DNA of 15,156 nt. It comes from Candidatus Levyibacteriota bacterium (GTDB taxonomy: Bacteria; Patescibacteriota; Microgenomatia; Levybacterales; UBA12049). Made by a program: the position numbers and the translations under genes. Within the stretch, counting starts at the first letter, position 1. Each line of letters begins with the position of its first letter. The notes beneath the pieces were generated by a model. It saw only the letters and a program-made list of their open reading frames with translations. It ran no database searches and was not told where the DNA came from. The stretch covers positions 1 to 15,156 of the forward strand of contig JAHFKF010000030.1 in assembly GCA_023245475.1 (NCBI GenBank), given 5' to 3'. Shown here in pieces: positions 1-7,537 of the stretch.

Positions 1-28
1 GAGATTGCTTCGCTTTGCTCGCCATAAC
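1..28. repeat. Partial copy of the palindromic repeat, in frame in the GT4 gene
   Basis: The left edge reads as one arm of the same repeat family found complete at 1291-1362. Both contain the GATTGCTTCG...CTTTGCTC core and a degraded GCCATAAC terminus. On the minus strand it is translated in the GT4 frame as MASKAKQS, compared with IARSKATKQS for the complete copy. The rest of the element lies outside the window, so its length and inner boundary cannot be seen. Confidence 0.6.
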
Positions 29-388
29 GTTTTGCATGACGTAAAATGTCTCAACATGAATAAGATCAAATGCTTGTTCACCTAATAACTTGGAAATCTT
101 CTCCTGCATTTCGGCATGCATATGTCCGGTGATCAAAAACGAATGAGGAGATGCTGCACTTTTAATAACATTTGCAACTGTCCACTGATTCCGCCGCTCA
201 ACGGTAACTACTTTATGGCAGATCTGTTCAACAGATTTAATGTCATCTTGTGTTTGATGCCGACGCTTCTCACATACCAGAGTAATTTCATGCTTTGAAG
301 ACAACTCTTTAATTAAATTATAAAGACGAACTTGCCCCCCTGAATAAAGAGGGTATGGTAAATATCATGAGATTAATAAGATCTTCAT
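1..388 (-). CDS. GT4 glycosyltransferase, N-terminal part, cut by window edge, with in-frame TGA at codon 8
   Basis: This is the start of a GT-B fold, family 4 glycosyltransferase, which would move a sugar from a nucleotide donor in the cytoplasm. The ATG at 388 overlaps the TGA stop of the preceding ArnT-like gene as ATGA, and the first codons read MKILLIS. Codon 8 is TGA (365-367). After it the same frame continues as typical GT4 sequence: YLPYPLYSGGQ, which is the N-terminal Rossmann strand and glycine loop, then an LYNLIKEL helix, and later FDLIHVETFYVMQN. No good start codon lies just after the TGA, so as written the gene is broken or must be read through. In the last residues before the edge (codons for MASKAKQS) the sequence changes to a known type of dispersed palindromic repeat. 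The acceptor-binding domain lies partly here and the donor-binding domain lies outside the window. GT4 assignment is good; whether the gene makes protein is uncertain. Confidence 0.7.
365..367 (-). other. In-frame TGA at codon 8 of the edge GT4
   Basis: TGA lies between codons for MKILLIS and YLPYPLYSGG, at a place where GT4 relatives usually carry one ordinary residue. A single base change (for example from TCA or GGA) would explain it. Reading it as glycine, as in the Gracilibacteria/Absconditabacteria code, is not supported, because TGA ends at least three other genes here (385-387, 1887-1889, 4906-4908). Confidence 0.75.
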
Positions 389-1887
389 GGCTTGCTATGT
401 AAATCAAAAATTAAATACTGCGGTGTTTGCTCAACTACCTTATACTCCTTTTTCCAACCGTCATCAGCCTTTGTTGGATTAACGAGGACAAGGTAATCTG
501 CCCCTTTTTCAATCAGTACTGGCATTGGATCTTGGAAGCTTGCCCATCCTTTCCTGTTTGCTTGATACAAGAAAGACGTGTCACCATTATAATTGGCCAC
601 AATCTTTGCGTCCTTCGGCGTCAATCGATCAACAGCTTTTCCAGCAACGATAATCGATGGGTTATTAATATTAAAATAATCCTTTACTCTCTGCCAACTA
701 AAAAAGAAGCTGCCCAAGACACAAAGAACCACAAGCACTATACCAACCGGCACTTTCTTCACAGTCAATCGAGACAAGAAGTAACTTCCTAGCGCAAACA
801 AGATTGCGACACTTGGCATGATGGGAATTTGATAATAATCATGTTGCACGTTTCCTGTTGCAAATACCGTTACGTAGAGAATCGAACTCACAAGAAAACT
901 GACAAAAAATAAGGATTCTTTTACCTTCTTAAGCTTGAACAAACCAAATAAAACAAATACCATTCCAAAGTAGCCACTGATAAGAATGGTCAATCGTTCA
1001 TACAGCATCCAACGGAAGAATGCAGGACGAAATCGAATACCATTTCCATTAAGAAGCCATGTATTTGCTGGAATGCCTTCTGGAAATTGTTGCATCCACA
1101 TTCGCCACCAAATAAGTGGAGCCAATGTTAACAAAGTAAATAACCATAGTGGCCATTGAGTGAAGGTTTTCCATCCAAACCGTTTAAAGGCTAAATAGAT
1201 CATTGGTAGTATGAAGAAGACAGCAGTAGGTTTTAACAAAAATGCTATGGATGTAAATAGAATGCTCAAAGTAAACCATAGATATCTTTTGTCATTGCGA
1301 ACGACCGAAAGGGAGTGTGGCAATCTCAAAGATTGCTTCGTCGCTTTGCTCCTCGCAATGACGGAAATATAGAGATCAAAAAAATAAATACCACCTAAAC
1401 TTGCCATCACCATCGAAGGTTCTGCAAGAATAACCCTCCCGTAATAAATATTAAAAGGGATAAACGTATAGAAAAAAGCTGCAAGAAGACCAATCTCTTT
1501 ATTGCTATGTCTTACAACGATTAAGTAAAGAAAGACCGCTGCCAAAAGTGAGGCAATAATAGTAATGAGTCTCCCCCATTCTTCAAGTGTAATTATAGGC
1601 ATAAGACGAAACGCACCTGCTTGCGCGGCATTGTACAAAGGAAACTCTACAAAGAAATAACCTTGTGGATTATCAAGACCTGATTGCACATTGGAAATAT
1701 TGTCCATGCGAGGATGAAGCAGATCAAAACCATTTGTGGCAAAGTTTCTAGCAACAGAAGAAGTTTCCGCTTGTCGCCAACTATGCCAATCAGCAATGGG
1801 ATTATCAAATCGATACAAACGTACCAAAAGACCTCCAAGGAGAATACAGAGAAGCAGGATAACAACGAGTCGTTTATTTTTCATCAT
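385..1887 (-). CDS. ArnT/PMT-like GT-C glycosyltransferase with 24-residue repeat-derived insert
   Basis: This is a 500-residue polytopic membrane protein of the GT-C superfamily (PMT_2/ArnT-like). Such enzymes transfer a sugar from a polyprenyl-phosphate donor on the outer face of the membrane. A first membrane helix at about residues 8-24 is followed by the short outer loop with Asp33 in the DWHSWRQAE motif; in GT-C enzymes an aspartate in this loop is catalytic. Many further hydrophobic helices follow, with a small soluble tail from about residue 405. Residues 176-199 are encoded exactly by a 72-bp palindromic repeat. They fall in a loop between helices, and removing them joins DLYIS to KRYLWF smoothly, giving a 476-residue protein. 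The start ATG overlaps the previous TGA (TGATG), and the stop overlaps the next ATG (ATGA), so translation is probably coupled. Donor and acceptor cannot be told. Confidence 0.85.
   Translation of the reverse strand: MMKNKRLVVILLLCILLGGLLVRLYRFDNPIADWHSWRQAETSSVARNFATNGFDLLHPRMDNISNVQSGLDNPQGYFFVEFPLYNAAQAGAFRLMPIITLEEWGRLITIIASLLAAVFLYLIVVRHSNKEIGLLAAFFYTFIPFNIYYGRVILAEPSMVMASLGGIYFFDLYISVIARSKATKQSLRLPHSLSVVRNDKRYLWFTLSILFTSIAFLLKPTAVFFILPMIYLAFKRFGWKTFTQWPLWLFTLLTLAPLIWWRMWMQQFPEGIPANTWLLNGNGIRFRPAFFRWMLYERLTILISGYFGMVFVLFGLFKLKKVKESLFFVSFLVSSILYVTVFATGNVQHDYYQIPIMPSVAILFALGSYFLSRLTVKKVPVGIVLVVLCVLGSFFFSWQRVKDYFNINNPSIIVAGKAVDRLTPKDAKIVANYNGDTSFLYQANRKGWASFQDPMPVLIEKGADYLVLVNPTKADDGWKKEYKVVEQTPQYLIFDLHSKP
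1291..1362. repeat. 72-bp palindromic dispersed repeat inserted in frame in a gene
   Basis: The ends are perfect inverted repeats of 10 bp: GTCATTGCGA at 1291-1300 and TCGCAATGAC at 1353-1362. An inner stem pairs GCAATCT (1320-1326) with AGATTGC (1330-1336) around a 3-nt loop. Sequences of this type, with the GCAAAGCGACGAAGCAATCT core, are familiar as short dispersed repeats in many bacterial genomes. The length is exactly 24 codons with no stop on the coding strand, so the host gene stays open. No clear target-site duplication is visible. It encodes VIARSKATKQS followed by LRLPHSLSVVRND. Confidence 0.85.
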
Positions 1888-4196
1888 CAGTTGGCTGGTA
1901 CAATTGCACCGTTTTTGTCAAAGGAAAAGATATAATAGATACCGCCCTTGCTTGCATTAATAATTTCGTTGGCATTCTCAACATCTTTGACCTGTGTAAC
2001 TACAGGCGTCTTCTCCCGATAGATGAACCATAGTCCATCTCTTAGACCTACTGGAAAGACCCATGCTTCATTAACTTTTACAGGAACACGAGCAAAATAA
2101 AGCGTATCTGTTGGCTCAAAGCTTGCATGATGCAAACGGAAGTACATAAGCGTATTTTGTGTAATTGCTCCAGCGTTTCTCCAATTATCACTCATACGAA
2201 TATTCTCAAGCTGGAACCACATACTAATAGCAAGCACAACTGCAACCAGAAGCCAAGGGGTGAACCATTTTCGGATCAATGCGATAAATGCAATCACAAA
2301 CCCTGCCGAACCCAAGTAAAAGTATCGTTCAGAAATGTTGCCTAGGCCTAAGAATGGCAAGCAACCAAGCACTGCAAAGCCGAGACCAAAGAGAAGGATT
2401 TGACCATTGTTTGATCGGACATAACTAAGTAAAGATTTTCTCAAAGCATATCCAATTGCGATAAGTACACCAAGAATTGCTAGAGCAATTATGATGAAAA
2501 GCATCTGGTTGTTTCGCATAAAGCCGCGAAGAGATTCATACAGTGGGAAGAATCGATCACCTACAATAAATAAGCCAGCATAACCAAAGATATTACCCGC
2601 GATATTTGGTACTAAGTTGGAAAGATTATAGGAATAATCGCCTCCTCCAGAAAATGCACCTGTCAACTGTCTCGTTACACTATAAAGAGGAAGCAAGATA
2701 AAGAATGGCAGATGAACAGCAAGCAGTTTCCAGCCTTTGGATTTAAAGAGTAACAAATCGCTAAACAGTAAAATAAAGGGCAAAGCAACCGCTAATTCAT
2801 ACGACATAAACGCACCGATACTAAACAGAATTGCTATCACATACGAAACCACTGACTTCTTTTCTCGGAAGCGGAAAAACGAAAGCATTGCATAAAGAAT
2901 AAACAGTGAGCAAAGCGCACCGGACAACGTTGAGAACCAATAAATACTCTCCGCATGTGCAGGATGTAAGAGGAATAACATTCCAACAAGAAAAGCTGGC
3001 AGCTTTTGCTTAAAGAGATTCTTTGCCAAGAAATAAACAGCAACACTTGAGAGAAAATGCAACAGAAGCATTACGAGATGATAACTCTGAGGCTGGAAGG
3101 AGAAGACATTATATAAAAAGAGTGTTACGGTCTTTGCAAATGGACGATAGAAGAAATTATCTGCATTGATAAAGTAGCTGGGGATATCATTAAAGGTACC
3201 ACTCGCAGCCCATCTAAGCCACGTAAAGTCATCTCCCACAAAAAAGTTCATGATGCTTCCAGCAAACGTTGCAAGCGTAATCAAAATGAAAGCTAGTACA
3301 ATAAATATTGGTGAGGTAAATAATCCTTTCAATTGAGAAAGGTAATTAACAGACTTCTTTTTATAAATATACAATCCTCCTGTCCCGATCCCGAGTAAGA
3401 GCCACATATTTTCTGCAACTTTTGATGCCTCGAAAACATCAATAAGTACGGCATTAAGTATCAGACCAAGAACCCCTCCAGACAGACCAAAAATAAATCC
3501 TCGAGTAACAGGATCGGTAACGTTGGGAACTATTTGTTTCATAGCAATACCGAACACAATGAAAATAAACATAAAGGAGAATAATCCTAAGAGTCCTGTT
3601 TCACCCAGAGCACGAAGGTAGTCATTGTCGGTTGCAAGGGTGATTGAGGAATAGCCACTTCCCAACAAAGGATTTCGCATAAATGCTGTCCAAGCATTGG
3701 GCCATTCTGCTTGAAAACGAGTTGTAAACGAGATGTCATACACAAGCGCCTTACGAACAAGGAAACTTCCTGAAACGGTTGAAATCTGAATACTTCCTGT
3801 TGAAATTTTTAGTTTCTCGGCATCAGATGAGCTAACTGTTTGCTTGAGCATCGCAACATTGGTGGCAACAGGAGTTTGTTGTGCAGGAAGACCAAGGAAT
3901 GCTGACCCAGCCTGTAAGTTTTGAGCTGGGGGAGGAGGTTCGACTGAATCAACCTTATTCTTTAAGTCTTGAGGTAACTCTTCACCAATTAATTTCCCCT
4001 GGCTGTCTGTCACAATAGAACTAATTCTAAACGTAGCAAGCATGCGCTTTGCTGTTGTTCCGCTAAACGAAACAAGGAGTAGGATACTCACAAGCAAGAC
4101 TGGAATGATGTACCATTTTTTCTTAAAAAGAATCAGAGAAAAGATGGTCGCAATAAGATATGCCATGTACGATGTTCTTGAGGCAGTTAAAACCAT
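1887..4196 (-). CDS. C-terminal part of Wzy/WaaL-like polymerase continuous with a TMTC-like GT-C module
   Basis: This is a 769-residue polytopic membrane protein. The first 280 or so residues are the second half of an O-antigen polymerase/ligase: a helix with TASRTSYMAYL, a large outer loop (about residues 55-185, proline-rich at VEPPPPAQ) ending in the family signature WPNAWTAF...NPLLGSGY, then more helices. From about residue 290 a second module begins with a fresh helix, GDDFTWLRWA (an acidic first-loop motif), FFYRPFAKT, LLHPAHAESIYW and ISERYFYLGSAGF. These are hallmarks of TMTC-like GT-C glycosyltransferases. The frame stays open upstream of the ATG for 14 codons back to a TAG, and beyond that TAG it continues into the first half of the polymerase. 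The likely original product is therefore one protein of about 1,014 residues encoded by 1887-4931. If translated alone from 4196, the polymerase module lacks its N-terminal helices. The TGA stop overlaps the next start. Confidence 0.8.
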   Translation of the reverse strand: MVLTASRTSYMAYLIATIFSLILFKKKWYIIPVLLVSILLLVSFSGTTAKRMLATFRISSIVTDSQGKLIGEELPQDLKNKVDSVEPPPPAQNLQAGSAFLGLPAQQTPVATNVAMLKQTVSSSDAEKLKISTGSIQISTVSGSFLVRKALVYDISFTTRFQAEWPNAWTAFMRNPLLGSGYSSITLATDNDYLRALGETGLLGLFSFMFIFIVFGIAMKQIVPNVTDPVTRGFIFGLSGGVLGLILNAVLIDVFEASKVAENMWLLLGIGTGGLYIYKKKSVNYLSQLKGLFTSPIFIVLAFILITLATFAGSIMNFFVGDDFTWLRWAASGTFNDIPSYFINADNFFYRPFAKTVTLFLYNVFSFQPQSYHLVMLLLHFLSSVAVYFLAKNLFKQKLPAFLVGMLFLLHPAHAESIYWFSTLSGALCSLFILYAMLSFFRFREKKSVVSYVIAILFSIGAFMSYELAVALPFILLFSDLLLFKSKGWKLLAVHLPFFILLPLYSVTRQLTGAFSGGGDYSYNLSNLVPNIAGNIFGYAGLFIVGDRFFPLYESLRGFMRNNQMLFIIIALAILGVLIAIGYALRKSLLSYVRSNNGQILLFGLGFAVLGCLPFLGLGNISERYFYLGSAGFVIAFIALIRKWFTPWLLVAVVLAISMWFQLENIRMSDNWRNAGAITQNTLMYFRLHHASFEPTDTLYFARVPVKVNEAWVFPVGLRDGLWFIYREKTPVVTQVKDVENANEIINASKGGIYYIFSFDKNGAIVPAN

Positions 4197-4238
4197 GAGC
4201 AGTAAACCACCAAATGCTAAAAATGCATTGGCAAGTTT

Positions 4239-4241
4239 CTA
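4239..4241 (-). other. In-frame TAG splitting the polymerase gene
   Basis: TAG follows codons for ASVKKWY and precedes KLANAFLAFGG in the same frame, between two polymerase helices. It is codon 231 of a 1,015-codon frame running from 4931 to 1887. No length change is needed to restore the gene; one base substitution is enough. Confidence 0.85.
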
Positions 4242-4931
4242 GTACCATTTCTTAACACTGGCATAGATTGCAATGAAGATAGGAACCACAAGAACTAAGT
4301 AGGCAGCAAGGTCATAATGCCCTGCAAAGGTTGAATTAATACGAGCTTCTTCTGGCAAACAAAGTGGAATTCCTTTAGCAAACTCTTCGTTACCTGTTTG
4401 AAATGATGGAAAACAAAATGAATATTGCTTAAAGAAGTCAGGATATGCTGCCCAAAGATACAAATAATACTTCTGTCCTAAACCATAAATTAATACTCCA
4501 ACAAGTGTTACTGCTAATATAACCACATAGTCACGAATATCTTTGCTACTCTTGATCGTTGAGAACGCCACGAAGAAAAGAATCATGTACTCAATTCTTC
4601 GTGCAAAGGATAAGGCAGCAACATGGGGAAAAAATCCAAGTAACTGTGGGGCAATAAAAACAATTGAAACGATAAGCGAAATAAGACCTACAGCCCAATA
4701 ACCAGCGATAGGAAGTGTTAACGGTAAGGGAATACGTACTTTCTTACGAGCTAGTTGGATAAACCAAACAAGAACAGTGGCTAAAATAGCAAAATCTTCC
4801 AGACGAATATAAACCCATGTGCGATCGATATGCACACTTGGCAATTTCGGATAGAGTGCTGTAAAAAGAATTAAAAAGCTGACTAATATCTTTAATGTAT
4901 ATTTGTCATGCCACTTTAAAAGCTTGTCCAT
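4239..4931 (-). CDS. O-antigen polymerase/ligase (Wzy/WaaL-like), N-terminal part ending at TAG
   Basis: This reading frame encodes 230 residues with a short cytoplasmic start (MDKLLKWHDKY) and several membrane helices. At about residues 200-215 it carries the STFAGHYDLAAYL motif typical of Wzy/WaaL-family proteins. These proteins link polyprenyl-diphosphate-bound glycan units, or transfer them to an acceptor, on the outer face of the membrane. At this length it is far short of the 400 or more residues of the family and lacks the large outer loop, which lies downstream beyond the TAG in the same frame. The start ATG lies inside the end of the upstream GT2 gene (26-bp overlap), a sign of translational coupling. 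It could be a nonsense-mutated gene, a sequencing or assembly error, or a stop read through at some rate; the sequence alone cannot decide. Confidence 0.8.
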   Translation of the reverse strand: MDKLLKWHDKYTLKILVSFLILFTALYPKLPSVHIDRTWVYIRLEDFAILATVLVWFIQLARKKVRIPLPLTLPIAGYWAVGLISLIVSIVFIAPQLLGFFPHVAALSFARRIEYMILFFVAFSTIKSSKDIRDYVVILAVTLVGVLIYGLGQKYYLYLWAAYPDFFKQYSFCFPSFQTGNEEFAKGIPLCLPEEARINSTFAGHYDLAAYLVLVVPIFIAIYASVKKWY

Positions 4932-5787
4932 AAGTTTGTATTAAATAATCGTTTCCCAAAAGCTTACCAGCTGTAAATAAGAAACCAGCTTTCACTTTTA
5001 ATAATGCTCTTAGTACAACATATTCAGCATTTGATCGATGCTTCTTATAAAAATAAGGAAGTCCCTTATAAATATGAATGATCGCAAAGGTCTTGTTGGT
5101 ACTCCCATGCTCTGCATGTAAAACGACAAGATCAGGATAAAAGACGATCTTGTATCCTGCTTTCTTTACTCGATAGCAGAGTTCCATATCTTCAGTATAC
5201 ATAAAGATCTTTTCATCAAAGCCGCGGCTTGTGATAAAGGCTTCTCTACTCATCATCAAAAGCCCTCCCTTGACCCAATCGACTTCAGTGATTTGTTGAG
5301 GACTTTTATCCAGTAAACCATATTTTTGCATACCAAGCAAGAGAAGAAATGCATTATATAAGGTATAGAACTTCCCAGTGGAAGCTTGTAAAGATCCGTC
5401 TGGATTACGAAGTTGCCCCCCCAAAATACCGATTTCAGAGTGAGCCTTCATATAGTGAGCCATTGAGAGAATGCCTCTATCTTTGGCAACAGTATCATTG
5501 TTAAGGAAAAGAATAAAATCTCCCTTCGAATGACGTGCACCAAGATTGCATCCTTTACCAAATCCGGCATTTTCTGGGTTAGCAATAACCGTGGTATGCT
5601 TGTATGACTTTGTTTTAATTCTTTCGTTCAACTGTTTAACCGAATCATCACCAGAATCATTGTCCACGATAATAAGTTCAAATAGCCCTTCAGCAAATTC
5701 TTTGGGGAATTGTTTCTGCAATGAATCCATACACGCAAGTGTTAGATGGGATTTTTTATAATTTAATGTGACGATTGAAAGTAACAT
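4906..5787 (-). CDS. GT2 glycosyltransferase, WbbL/rhamnosyltransferase-like
   Basis: This is a 293-residue cytoplasmic GT-A fold glycosyltransferase of family 2. It carries MLLSIVTLNYK at the N-terminus, D42-N-D44 for nucleotide binding, NAGFGKGCN around residue 75, a metal-binding N96-N-D98 (DxD-like), W171-V-KGG, GFDE at about 189-192, and Y-T-E199-D200 with the ELCYRVKKAGY helix. This arrangement matches the rhamnosyltransferase (WbbL/RfbF) branch, but the donor sugar is not proven. The frame is open further upstream, to 5946, but that stretch overlaps the acetyltransferase gene and does not resemble the family. The ATG at 5787, 7 nt after the acetyltransferase stop, gives the correct N-terminus. 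The gene ends in TGA inside the start of the polymerase gene. Confidence 0.88.
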   Translation of the reverse strand: MLLSIVTLNYKKSHLTLACMDSLQKQFPKEFAEGLFELIIVDNDSGDDSVKQLNERIKTKSYKHTTVIANPENAGFGKGCNLGARHSKGDFILFLNNDTVAKDRGILSMAHYMKAHSEIGILGGQLRNPDGSLQASTGKFYTLYNAFLLLLGMQKYGLLDKSPQQITEVDWVKGGLLMMSREAFITSRGFDEKIFMYTEDMELCYRVKKAGYKIVFYPDLVVLHAEHGSTNKTFAIIHIYKGLPYFYKKHRSNAEYVVLRALLKVKAGFLFTAGKLLGNDYLIQTYGQAFKVA

Positions 5788-5794
5788 AACGGGA

Positions 5795-6367
5795 TTATCG
5801 GAACCAAGCAGATCTTCCCAAACGGTAGTGTAGATCTTTTTGCTTTCTTTCCCCAATGACTTTGGCAGGTACTCCTCCCACAATTGCAAAGGGTTCAACA
5901 TCTCTAGTAACAACAGCTCCTGCTGCGACAACAGCACCACGACCAATTGTCACTCCAGGAAGAATGATTGCCCGTGGCCCAACAAAAACATAATCTCCAA
6001 TGGTAACAGGAGCCGAGATTGCCCCAAAACCTTCACTATTAATATCGTGCTGACTATTGTAGATCATTACACCCGTTGCAAAATCAACATGATCGCCAAT
6101 TGTTAAGCTGTCCCTTCCGTCAAGAACAACATCTTCTCCAATGATAGTATCCTTGCCAATGCGAATCTTGGCAGGATTGTAAAACCGTGCCCCGGTATGG
6201 AGTGTTGAACCTGTACCAATTGTCATTCCAGCTAGTCGATAGCAAAATCTGCGGACATGATGAGAGGGAAAGCAAGCAATCATATGCAGTAAAAAAATTT
6301 CAAACTCTAACCAGACAGTCGCTATCCTTCGTGATGCTTTTTGTGTAAAGGTTCTGTTTTCTTTCAT
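5795..6367 (-). CDS. Hexapeptide-repeat sugar O-acetyltransferase (maltose acetyltransferase/WcaF-like)
   Basis: This 190-residue protein is built mainly of left-handed beta-helix hexapeptide repeats (for example IRIGKDTIIGEDV, VTIGDYVFVG, VTIGRGAVVAAGAVV) and ends with FAIVGGVPAKVIG, the usual close of this family. His107 in NSQHDINSEGF is at the position of the catalytic histidine of acetyl-CoA-dependent sugar O-acetyltransferases. The first 45 residues form a helical lead-in with a hydrophobic segment (FEIFLLHMIACF). It most likely acetylates a sugar of the glycan made by the neighbouring transferases. The start lies 3 nt after the stop of the complete GT4, so translation is probably coupled. 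The exact acceptor is unknown. Confidence 0.88.
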   Translation of the reverse strand: MKENRTFTQKASRRIATVWLEFEIFLLHMIACFPSHHVRRFCYRLAGMTIGTGSTLHTGARFYNPAKIRIGKDTIIGEDVVLDGRDSLTIGDHVDFATGVMIYNSQHDINSEGFGAISAPVTIGDYVFVGPRAIILPGVTIGRGAVVAAGAVVTRDVEPFAIVGGVPAKVIGERKQKDLHYRLGRSAWFR

Positions 6368-6370
6368 AGC

Positions 6371-7501
6371 TTACTTTTTGCCTGCTACTTCTTCAAGTAC
6401 AGCAAGAGTTTCTTTCGCGGTTTTTTCCCAACTAAACTTCGCTACTTGCTTCTTTCCTTTTTCAATTAATTCCTGTCTCAACTTGTCATTAGTGATAAGC
6501 TTGGTTATCTTTGCTGCGATGTCCTCTGGATCTTTGGGATCAACATACAGAGCGGCATCCCCCCCTGCTTCGGGAAGACTGGAGATATTACTCGTAATGA
6601 CAGGGCAACCTCGCTGCATTGCTTCAAGAACTGGTAATCCAAAACCTTCATACAGACTTGGCAACACATAACATAAAGCATTTTTGTAGAACAGATTAAG
6701 GGCTTCATCATCAATATTTTCTAAGAATTTAACTCGATCCGCAACACCATATTTTTTAGGAGCAGCCAAAATATCTTCGTATAGCCAACCCTTTCTGCCT
6801 ATGATAACTAGCTGCAAGTTTTCCATTCTCGGATCTCCCTTCTTAATTAAGGAGAAGGCTTCAATGAGTCGAGTAATATTTTTACGTGGCTGAAGTGTCC
6901 CAACAAAGAGAACAAAATTATCTGAGACGCCGTATGTTGATCTAAGTTCATTCATACTATAAACATGTGGGGTAAGTGATACAATCTCTTTAATCCCCGG
7001 ATATGTCACAACGACTTTGTTACGAGAGACCTTATACTCTTTAATTATATCATCTCTGGTTGAGTTGCTGATGGTTAAAATCTTTTTGGCATTTTTGACA
7101 GAATACGCAGTCCAATTACGAAGCTGCAAAAGATCTTTCTGGGCAAAGAGTTCTGGGAAATAGACATAAGCAACATCCATGATAGACATAACTGTGGGCA
7201 CGGGAGAAAATCTCGGAGCATAGTGACTTGGACTAAAAAAGACGTCAGGACGTTTGTTGTGAAGATATAAATCAAGCGGCAAACGCCATTGCGTCCATAG
7301 CTTACCGGGACGTAAAATACGATAGTACCAATTCTGTGTTGTTTGAGGAAGATGCTCTAACGGCTCCTGCTTAAGATAAATACGAAATGTAACATCAGGA
7401 CGTTGTAGTTCAGACAATTGTTGCAGCAATTGGAAAGCATATTCACTAATGCCCACTCGCTTTGTCACATTTGCTTCATTACCATCAATTCCAATAATCA
7501 T
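6371..7501 (-). CDS. GT4 glycosyltransferase, complete (mannosyltransferase-like)
   Basis: This is a 376-residue GT-B fold family 4 enzyme. The N-terminal domain starts MIIGIDGNEA, has a glycine-containing loop (RVGISEYA), and ends near YPGI at 167-170. The C-terminal donor-binding domain starts NFVLFVGTLQPRKN (about 195-209), continues LQLVIIGRKGW, and carries the E-x7-E motif, with E285 and E293 in YEGFGLPVLEAM, followed by PVITSNISSLPEAGGDAALYVDP. The length and motif order are those of a full, active enzyme, often annotated as a mannosyltransferase. It probably adds one sugar to the lipid-linked intermediate in the cytoplasm. It follows a truncated GT4, and its ribosome binding site is held in a hairpin (7508-7534). 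An AGAAGG Shine-Dalgarno-like element lies 6 nt before the ATG. Confidence 0.9.
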   Translation of the reverse strand: MIIGIDGNEANVTKRVGISEYAFQLLQQLSELQRPDVTFRIYLKQEPLEHLPQTTQNWYYRILRPGKLWTQWRLPLDLYLHNKRPDVFFSPSHYAPRFSPVPTVMSIMDVAYVYFPELFAQKDLLQLRNWTAYSVKNAKKILTISNSTRDDIIKEYKVSRNKVVVTYPGIKEIVSLTPHVYSMNELRSTYGVSDNFVLFVGTLQPRKNITRLIEAFSLIKKGDPRMENLQLVIIGRKGWLYEDILAAPKKYGVADRVKFLENIDDEALNLFYKNALCYVLPSLYEGFGLPVLEAMQRGCPVITSNISSLPEAGGDAALYVDPKDPEDIAAKITKLITNDKLRQELIEKGKKQVAKFSWEKTAKETLAVLEEVAGKK

Positions 7502-7507
7502 ATTAAT

Positions 7508-7534
7508 CCTTCTCCCTCTCCTTTTAGGAGAAGG
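7508..7534 (-). promoter_or_regulatory. Hairpin containing the Shine-Dalgarno of the complete GT4
   Basis: On the transcribed (minus) strand CCTTCTCC (7534-7527) pairs perfectly with GGAGAAGG (7515-7508) across an 11-nt loop. An alternative inner stem is CTCCT/AGGAG (7530-7518). The 3' arm is the purine-rich ribosome binding site for the ATG at 7501. The hairpin begins 3 nt after the stop codon (7538-7540) of the upstream truncated GT4, so ribosomes reaching that stop could open it. There is no T-run after it, so it does not look like a terminator. The arms also resemble dispersed CCTTCTCC/GGAGAAGG palindromes seen in other genomes. Confidence 0.55.
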
Positions 7535-7537
7535 AAT

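Noticed and set aside
116..298. Plus-strand open frame in the left edge
   Set aside because: It lies opposite a clear GT4 coding frame and has no family resemblance or promoter.
427..792. 121-codon plus-strand open frame
   Set aside because: It is an antisense shadow of the ArnT-like gene with no recognisable protein features.
3906..3930. CCCAGC/GCTGGG inverted repeat in the polymerase outer loop
   Set aside because: A 6-bp stem over a long loop inside coding sequence; no other copy, no T-run, and probably chance.
365..4241. Alternative genetic code with TGA as glycine (or TAG as sense) to explain the internal stops
   Set aside because: TGA ends genes at 385, 1887 (three TGA triplets in a row in that frame: gene end, then overlap) and 4906 with normal gene-overlap geometry. 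TAG ends the last gene and the truncated GT4. Reading TGA as sense would run the 1887 and 4906 genes deep into their neighbours.
5788..5946. Upstream extension of the WbbL-like GT2 to 5946
   Set aside because: It overlaps the acetyltransferase 3' end in another frame, and its residues do not match GT2 proteins, which begin at MLLSIVTLNY.
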